Shown here: one piece after another, positions 35,101 through 44,100 of the stretch | Layout of the letters: each line of letters starts with the position of its first letter | How positions within the stretch are numbered: position 1 is the stretch's first letter | Origin: Nymphalis io | Lineage: Eukaryota; Arthropoda; Insecta; Lepidoptera; Nymphalidae | DNA: 64,000 bases | NCBI RefSeq assembly: GCF_905147045.1 | Contig: NC_065901.1 | Span: 8,928,001 to 8,992,000, forward strand | Reading direction: 5' to 3' | The notes under the pieces: model-generated | Database searches by the model: none | Seen by the model: the letters and a program-made list of their open reading frames with translations, nothing else | What the model was told of the DNA's origin: nothing | Translations under genes and position numbers: made by a program

Positions 35101-38100
35101 AAGGCGGACGAGCATATGGGCCACCTGATGGTAAGTGGTCACCAACGCTCTTAGACATTGGCATTGTAAGAAATGTCAACCATCGCTTACATATCCAATG
35201 CGCCACCAACCTTGGGAACTAAGATTTTATGTCCCTTGTGCCTGTAATTACACTGGCTCACTCACCCTTCAAACCGGAACACAACAATATCAAGTATTGC
35301 TGTTTTGCGGTAGAATATCCGATGAGTGGGTGGTACCTACCCAGACGAGCTTGCACAAAGCCCTACCACCAGTAAATCTCCAATTCTATAGTTACTTAAA
35401 ATTAATCATTCATTCATTTCATTCAATATTTGATTTCTTAGTCTTTCTCCTAAGGCTGTACAGCTCAAATCACATAGCGAATTGTCCAAGTTTTTCCTTT
35501 TGAACACCATGAGCAAATGACATAGAAATCCTTATTCTTTTATATTTCCAAAAATACATCCCGCTATAATGGAGAGCCATGTCTATGTGCCTCATAGAAT
35601 ATCTTTGTTTCCAAGATGATTTTGAGTACCAGTCTCTGAGGCAGACAAGACCGAATTATATATTAAATAACAATGTTTGCATAAGTATATTATATACAAA
35701 TTTTTTCGCCAACTCCCTAGTAATTTCATATAGTTTCTTGTAGTTTCTAATCAGTAGAATTCATATTTCAAATCAGTATATAGTATCTTTATGTAGGCCT
35801 GTAATAGAATCTCAATTCCGAAACAGCATTACCTTCAAGAATTGTCAGAACTAGCAAAGTGACTCAAAAGCGCTCAAAAAATAAACTTACAATATTATCT
35901 ATCTGACATTCTTACATTGAAGCGTTCCGATATTTCACTTATAATTTCATCGACTCCGTGGCGCAACGGTAGCGCGTCTGACTCCAGATCAGAAGGTTGC
36001 GTGTTCAAATCACGTCGGGGTCAAATAACTATTTTTGGTTTTATTTAACCTGTTTTTTTATTTGTTTTTCTCGTTTAATATAATTCGTTTAGGCGTTACG
36101 ATTATTATTATATAATGATTATGATCTATTTTTACAAATTGTAAACATAATATATATATTTTTAAATTAAACCATAGGTTAATTCATAAGTTAGGTTCTT
36201 CGGAAATAAGTGATCTTTTTAACTAAACTTTAAACAAAACCTTTGAATTTTAAAGTCTTTTTCAAAATATTTATAGTATTTTTTAAATTAATATCTCTCT
36301 TATTCAACATCAGACAGTGCTGTTATTTACCTTTGTGTATGTGTTACACATTTGTACTTTACCAAATTGTTCAAATTATAGTGAATTATTTAAATTGTCA
36401 TAATCAGTTTTTCTATATCACTAACTGATATTTTTACATAAAAAGGTAACAAAGGTTTGCTACATAAATGTTTCTAATGCAATATGTATATCAAACATAA
36501 AATTGGACCTAAAATTGATCCTTGTAGAACACCTATTTCCACGGCGTGTCAAAACTAAAAGTACTCATTTAACTTTTACTTCATCTACAATCTAATATGA
36601 CATATGATAGAAACCTTGTTGCAAGTCGCATTTTGAAGGTTTTTTGTTGTAGACAAATGTGTACCCGGCAAAGTATTTGAACCCAGGATATCTCGAGTAC
36701 AGAAGGATGAAGGATTCACTGGTAGGGCTTTGTGCAAGCACCCACTCATCAGATATTCTATTGCAAAACAGCAGTACTTGATATTGTTGTGTTCCGGTTT
36801 GAAGGGTGAGTGAGCCAGTGTAATTACAGGCACAAGGGACATAAAATCTTAGTTCCCAAGATTGGTGCCGCATTGGCTTTGTAAGCGGTTGGTGACCACT
36901 TACCATCAGGTGGTCCATAGGCTCACCCTTCCTATTCTATGAAAACTAGGATATATTTAAGCGTTGTAAATTTCAATTCCCTATACAACGGCGTTACACT
37001 CGATGGTACCACCAGAACGCTCGGCGCGCCGACGAGTCTGACCACGGGGACCCGGTGTCGCTGCTGTCGCTGTACAGCGCGTGGCTGCGGGAGAAGGCGC
37101 GCGGGGGGGGCGGCGGGCGCGCGTGGTGCCGGCGCCGCGGGCTCGAGGAGCAGCGCCTGTACGAGCTCACCAAGCTGGCGGCGCAGCTCAACAATCTTTT
37201 GCAGGTATCGCTCGTTCCGACATCAATTATAATTACCACAGAAGGCTGGATGGTACTGAAACTTTTACCATAAAAACATTTTAATAATATCTCCTGTAGA
37301 TCTTTACCGTCCTCCTACATTCTGGGATGGTAGTGCTTACCTAGAGGGACTTTGAAGGGCATCCAAATAATTTAATAATGTAGAATATTTGAAGATTTAG
37401 TAGTTTTTTTAGGGTAATTATAATTCTTACAGCTAAAGCGGTATTTGAAAATTTAATTTGTACCATTTCAACCAGTCGAGTATTATTTTTAAATAACCAC
37501 TTATATTTACGATTTAGAGATTATGTCAGTATTAGTAGGGGATATGACATCAACGCATGGTGAATTTATAGCTAAGGTCAATTCAAGTGGTAGTGATTTT
37601 TTTTTAAATCAAAAATATACTTTGCAGGACAATAACCTGACGGAGGCGCCTGAACCGGAAACGATGTCTTCAGCGGAAAGAGCCTTACGTCACGGACAGA
37701 TGAAGCAATTGAAAGATATGAGGAGGTATTAGACCCCATTATACATTTTACATCCTCATTATAAATGTTCAGAAATCGATGAATAGATGGGACATAATAT
37801 TGTACTTAGTATTATTGTTTGGTGGTAGAATATGTGATGAGTGCATGGTTTTTTTTTAATAGAATAGGAAGGCGGACGAGCATATGGACCCCCTGATGGT
37901 AAATGGTCACCAACGCCCATAGACGTTGGCATTGTAAGAAATGTTAACCATCGCTCACATCACCAATGTGCCACCAACCTTGGGAACTAAGATTTTATAT
38001 CCCTTGTGCCTGTAATTAAACTGACTCACTCACCCTTCAAACCGGAACACCACAATACTGCTCTTTTGCGGTAGAGTATCTGGTACCGGTTTTGACGGGC

Positions 38101-41100
38101 TTGCACAACTATACCACCAAGTACCTACTAAAAAATTAATTCCAGACAGTATAAACTGAAAGCGGCTGAAGAATCTAAACGTCGCAAGCGTCTGAAAGTC
38201 GACTCGTGGGAGATAATAGACGACAAAGATGAGGACAATGCTGTGGACATTCGCGATATCGAGTTCCGTATGACCAACGACGCTGGTAGAATACGAGCTT
38301 TAATCAACGGTTCCAGTACTAACAGTGGAAGAGACCTTATTATGTTAAAGGTAAATGTATGTATGTATTATATATACTAATTTCTCTACCGTCCCGATTT
38401 CAACGGCGTCCTAAGCCGAGATCCGGCCTCATAGGAGGCCACCTCAGGACTTCCGTCTCTCTTGAGCCCCTCGTATGGCTCCCAACATCCGGCTGAGTTT
38501 AACTCGCCCATCCCTCCCGGTGACGCTGTAGAGGCCAGTAGGGCCAACAGCAATACACAGTCCGAAAAAAAAACTCTGTTATATATTGTAATAGTTTGAG
38601 GGGGGGGGGGGGGGGCTTTGTTGCTATGTCAAGTGTTCGGTATAAAAAAACTATGCCTATGCCTTCATGGTTCGAAGTTGTTTCATACCAAATTTCATCA
38701 AAATCGGTTCATTGGTTTAGGCGTGAGAGCGTAACAGACACACAGTTTTTTTATCTGTATTAATAATAAAAAATCAATAATATCATAAATAACGAAGGAT
38801 TTGGTCTTTCATAGATATATCATGTACGCAGCATAATATTTTTTTTGTTTCAATGATATTAATGTTAATTTGAAGAAACACCGCTGTTTGCAGTTCGTAA
38901 TTTAAATAGCTAATATGCTATTATTGGAAAGATGTAGAAGAAAAACTTAAAATACAATCCGCCAAGCTTACTACTAGTTTTATAAACATATTATATCAAA
39001 TTAGCTTATATGTTAAATTTCAATTCATTTAAATATATACTTGTGCATTGACTCTTTTTTAATAATATAACATTTTTATTTAACTTTCCAGTTGATACTC
39101 TGCAGAGCTTTGTATCCACAAGTCGCGGTAGCAGACGAATATAATCATTGCAAGGTACGATTTAAAAAGTAACTCGTTAAGGATAATTCAATTTATAAGT
39201 GTTAACTAAATTGCAACAATCTTAAAACTTAGTACACATGATTTAAAACAATGTGGGTTTTGGGTTGTACCAATATAAGTTATTCAACAAAACTCGTTTT
39301 ATTCTAGTGTAAAAAGGTGTGTGAAACAGTGAAATTACAGGCACTAGATATATAACACCTTAAATCCTAAACAATATTTCGATTTTTTACAACTGGTAAG
39401 GTTTTGTAGCTCAATGTAAGTACCGCCCGATTATTATAAAGTAACAACCTGTGAATGTCCCACTGCTGGGCTAAAGGCCTCCTCTCCTCTTTTTGAGGAG
39501 AAGGTTTGGAGCTTATTAATAAGATTATTATAAGTTCTACCGCAATTAAAAGCAGTTATTTGTTAATGGGTGTTTGAGGTTTAAACTCAAACACCCATTA
39601 ACAAATAACTGCTTTTAACTGGACTTCATGATTGAAAAGAATTGATATAATATATAAATTAACTTTGAGCTTGAAATGTGCTATTTGTCGTTACGATGAA
39701 AAAAACAAGTAGCTGAGCTTCATCCGCTGAATTTCACCCGCTGCAAATTTTGACTTTTTTCGTAACAAGCGCGAATTTGTTATTCTTGTTATAATGCATC
39801 ATGGGTGTAATTATTCTTTAATACACAATAGGATATCAATATATAGTAAGCCTTCCAACTGCAAGTTTAACTACAAATATAATATCCTCTTTTCCAGTCT
39901 GTGTCCGAGCAGCTCTTCCACACGTGGAGTAAACCGTTCGTGTTTCTCCATCCTACGTCTATCTTCGGCAAGAATCCAAAACTTCTACAACTCACCGAAG
40001 CGGACATACAGACGGATTTACCTCAGGGCTATAAGAACAGGCTACCGTTATCAGCAAAACATCAGATATTGTGTTACTTGTAAGTTACTAAATAATACTT
40101 AGTGGCGGGGTTTGTCAAGCCCGTCCGAGGAGGTACCACACACTCATCGGATATTCTACCGCTAAACAGCAATAGAGCGAGTGTAACTACAGGCACAAGG
40201 GATGTAACATCTTCGTTCCCAAGGTTGGTGGCGCATTGGCGATGTTATGAATGGTTAATATTTCTTACATCGCCAATGTTTATGGACAGTGGTGACCACG
40301 TATCATCAGTTGACCGATATGCCAGTCCGCCTACCTATAACATAAAAAAGGAAATGTTTTTAACATATTTTTACAAACATTAAATTGGTCCTTTTTATTT
40401 CCTTTATATGCAATAACAATTGCACTAAATTAGTACTTTCTTCTGCAAACCGTACCAGCCATCTCAAAACGTACGCGAAAGGTTGTAGGTACTTTGCAAT
40501 AGCTTAAAACTATGATTCAAGAAATAATAGATAAAGTTTGTAGCAATTAATAAAATTAATTTAATTAGTGGTAGGGCTTTGTGCAAGTCCGTCTAGGTAG
40601 GGTACCAACCGCTCATCACATATTCTAAGGCCAAGCACCATTACATTGTATGGCTGAGTTCCGGTGAGAAGGGTGAGTGAGCTAGTGTAACTACATGCAA
40701 GGGACATATTGTCATCTTAGTTAACAAGGTTAATAATAATAATAATAATATCCTGGGAAATTTTTCGCACACGGCCATCTGATCCCAAATTAAGCTTGTA
40801 CAGAGCTTGTGCTATGGAAACCAGACAACTGATATACTACATATACTACTTTTCTTTTGTAAATACATACTTATATAGATAATTACACCCAGGCTCAGGA
40901 CAAACAGACATGTTCATGCACACAAATGTCTGCCCTGGGTGGGAATCGAACCCACAACCTTCGGGGTGAAAAGGCAAGTATCTACCAACCACGCCAGGTT
41001 GGTGGCGCATTGACGATGTAAGGAACAGGAAATGTTTATAGTGCCAATTTCTTTGGGCGGTGGTGACCACTTACCATCAAGTGGCCCATATGATAGTCTA

Positions 41101-44100
41101 CCTACCCAATGCAGTGCATTTCATTGGCTGCGTCTGGATAGAGCAAATTATTAAGTAAGGTTTGACAGCATTAAAGATTGAATTTTATTATAACATTAAA
41201 AAATTATTATTTTATTTTTAAAAAGTTCTTAATATTTTTAAATTACTATATTGAAATAAAGTTATAGTAATTAAATAACTGATATATTAATTTTAATAAA
41301 TTCCAGATCACTCTTGGAGACAACAAAACCCTACATAGTTAACTCAATGCGAATGCCAGCGGCTCAAACGTTGCTCCTTCTAGCTCATTCCATAGACACC
41401 AATTTTGGTTTCACCAGGTATTAAATAAAATTTATTTTTTAATGTTAGTCTATCTTTGTAAGGATATTTTAAATAGCAATATGACTGGATATCTTGTTAT
41501 GGGTGAAGAAATCACTCATTAAATAAATTATTTGAATAAAAAAAAAAACACATTAGTAAACATTGAAAAATTATAACTAACCATATATGTATTTACTAAA
41601 ATATATGCTAGCTTATGCATTTCTACTTACTATATTATTAGAATCACGGTATATGTAATTTTATTATTGATAATAATATATTATGTAGATACAGTAAAAT
41701 ACAAGCCCAGATCCTTATATTATGGTATCTCTATATGATTGTAAAAATAATTTAATTGGTTCTGCATTCAATAATTATTGAAACATCGGAAAAATCAGAA
41801 GCCGAGATGGCTCAGTGGTGAGAACGCGTGAATCTTAACCGATGATCGTGGGTGGAGGAGAAGGTTTGGAGCTTATTCCACCACGCTGCTCCAATGCGGG
41901 TTGGTAGAATACACATGTGGCATAATTTCAATGAAATTAGACACATGCAGGTTTCCTCACGATGTTTTCCTTCACCGTCAAGCACGAGATGAATCATAAT
42001 CACAAATTAAGCACATGAAAATTCAGTGGTGCTTGCCCTTGTTTGAACCCACGATCGTCAGTTAAAATTCACGCGTTCTAACCACTAGGCCATCTCGGCT
42101 TTTTTACATATACAATACTAATAATTTAAATTATTTCAGAATACTTTGTGATTCTTGGTTGTTATTGGAGTTTCCGTATCCCGAAACCGGTTTGAGTCTA
42201 TTATTGAAAGCCGTGAAGCTGAGACAGCGTTGGGACGCACTTATTAACAGACGTCTTCAAGGTATAGTATTTATAGCATATTCGTACCACAAGGCACAAG
42301 ACAAATAAAAAACCTTTGACATTGAATAGAAGCGATATCATTGGTCCAGAAATTAAATATATATTTTTTTAATTCGCAAAATTCTTCGTATTTGCTATCA
42401 AATCTTTGGTACATTAAAGTGGATGTAGTTGAGTGGAATGGTGTCGCATTATAAAATAATAAAATATATATACAACAAGAATTTTTGTGGTTAATTGATA
42501 ATGATTTTTCGTTAAAGAAGACAATATTTTAAGTAAAAGAAATAAAATTTAAAAAATGTGTGTGAAAATTTAATTAATATCTGACATAATTAAATTATAA
42601 TTTGCTATTTAACACGTTGACGGACAATTGCGGCTATAGCCGTCAAAGCGAAGTTCACAATGTGGCATGACTGCTATAGCCGTCCAAAACGAAACGGTCG
42701 TTTTTAGACACTACGGCTATAGCAGCACAAATGTGCACTTACTGGCGTATACGTAGAAGCATAGTGTCGTGTTTTGAAAACATCTTTTTAGGTTGAAGTT
42801 CATATTTCACTTGTTATACGAGTTGCAGATTCAGTATACACGTGGTTGTGAAGGGAGTAGTGCGATCGTGTTTTCTATTGAATTTGTAGTTCTTATTGAT
42901 ACGTTTAACGATATTTATTATTATTTATATAACTATACTGGTATGTATTTGTTTATTATTCATTTTATACTTTAAACAGAAATAAAAAAACAAAATTTAG
43001 CATTTTAGGTTAGGTTAACGATACTATAGGTTATACTGTTTACTTTTTTTTTTTGGTTTTACATTTGAAATATAAATAAATAATGATAATGTAAATGATA
43101 AATATATATTATATATATAATATGCAATAAATAATAATACAAAATAAAATGTTTTATTCTAACATTCTAAAAATCACAATTTATATTTCTAACATTCTAA
43201 AAATCACAAAAACATATAGTGTCAATTTTCGAACTTCGCTTGTTCCTACTGTCCGTCAACGTGTTAAGTATCGAACATAACACCTTTTTTTAAAAACGTC
43301 GTTTTATAATATAGTAATATTATCTAAATAACATACGTATTGGATATTTCACGTATCATTGTATCGACTCCGTGGCGCAACGGTAGCGCGTCTGACTCCA
43401 GATCAGAAGGTTGCGTGTTCAAATCACGTCGGGGTCATAATAATTTTTCTTTTATATTTTATTTTATATTTTTTAAATTATCATTAATTTATCATACATT
43501 TCTTGTTACAAATAAAAATATTATTAATTATTAAAATTTTCAGATGCAAATCCAAACAAGTCGGTGGAAAGTGAACTTCAAAAGTCAAATCAAACGAAAT
43601 TTTCGTATGCAGAAGAACAGTACGAATTATCATGTGATATAAGTAATTATATAAATAGTGATATATATTATACAATAAAGAGATGCCTGCCTGGCGACCT
43701 CAAAGTTATGTACGTGGGCGCGGACGAGGGGTACCGGAGTATAGACCCTAATCCATTCGACGAAGGGTTCGAATGCCGTCCACACGAGAAGAAGGGTGGA
43801 GTGTATGTGACGGATAATATTGTTTTTAATTGGTGAGTATCATATGCGTAATTAGTTTTAGTTTAGTTTAGATAAGTTAAATTTAAATAATATGGTTAAT
43901 TTTCAAAATTAAAAGATAATTTTCAATTAAAATAATTAAAATATAAGCCAATTTTCAATTTTAATTACCTATATTAAAAAGTATAGCAAAATCGTGACAT
44001 GATATATGATACCTTTATAAATATGATATTAACATTAAAAAATGTTAATCTGTTAAGCATAGCCAAAAACACATCAACAATAAATTAGTATAATAAATAA

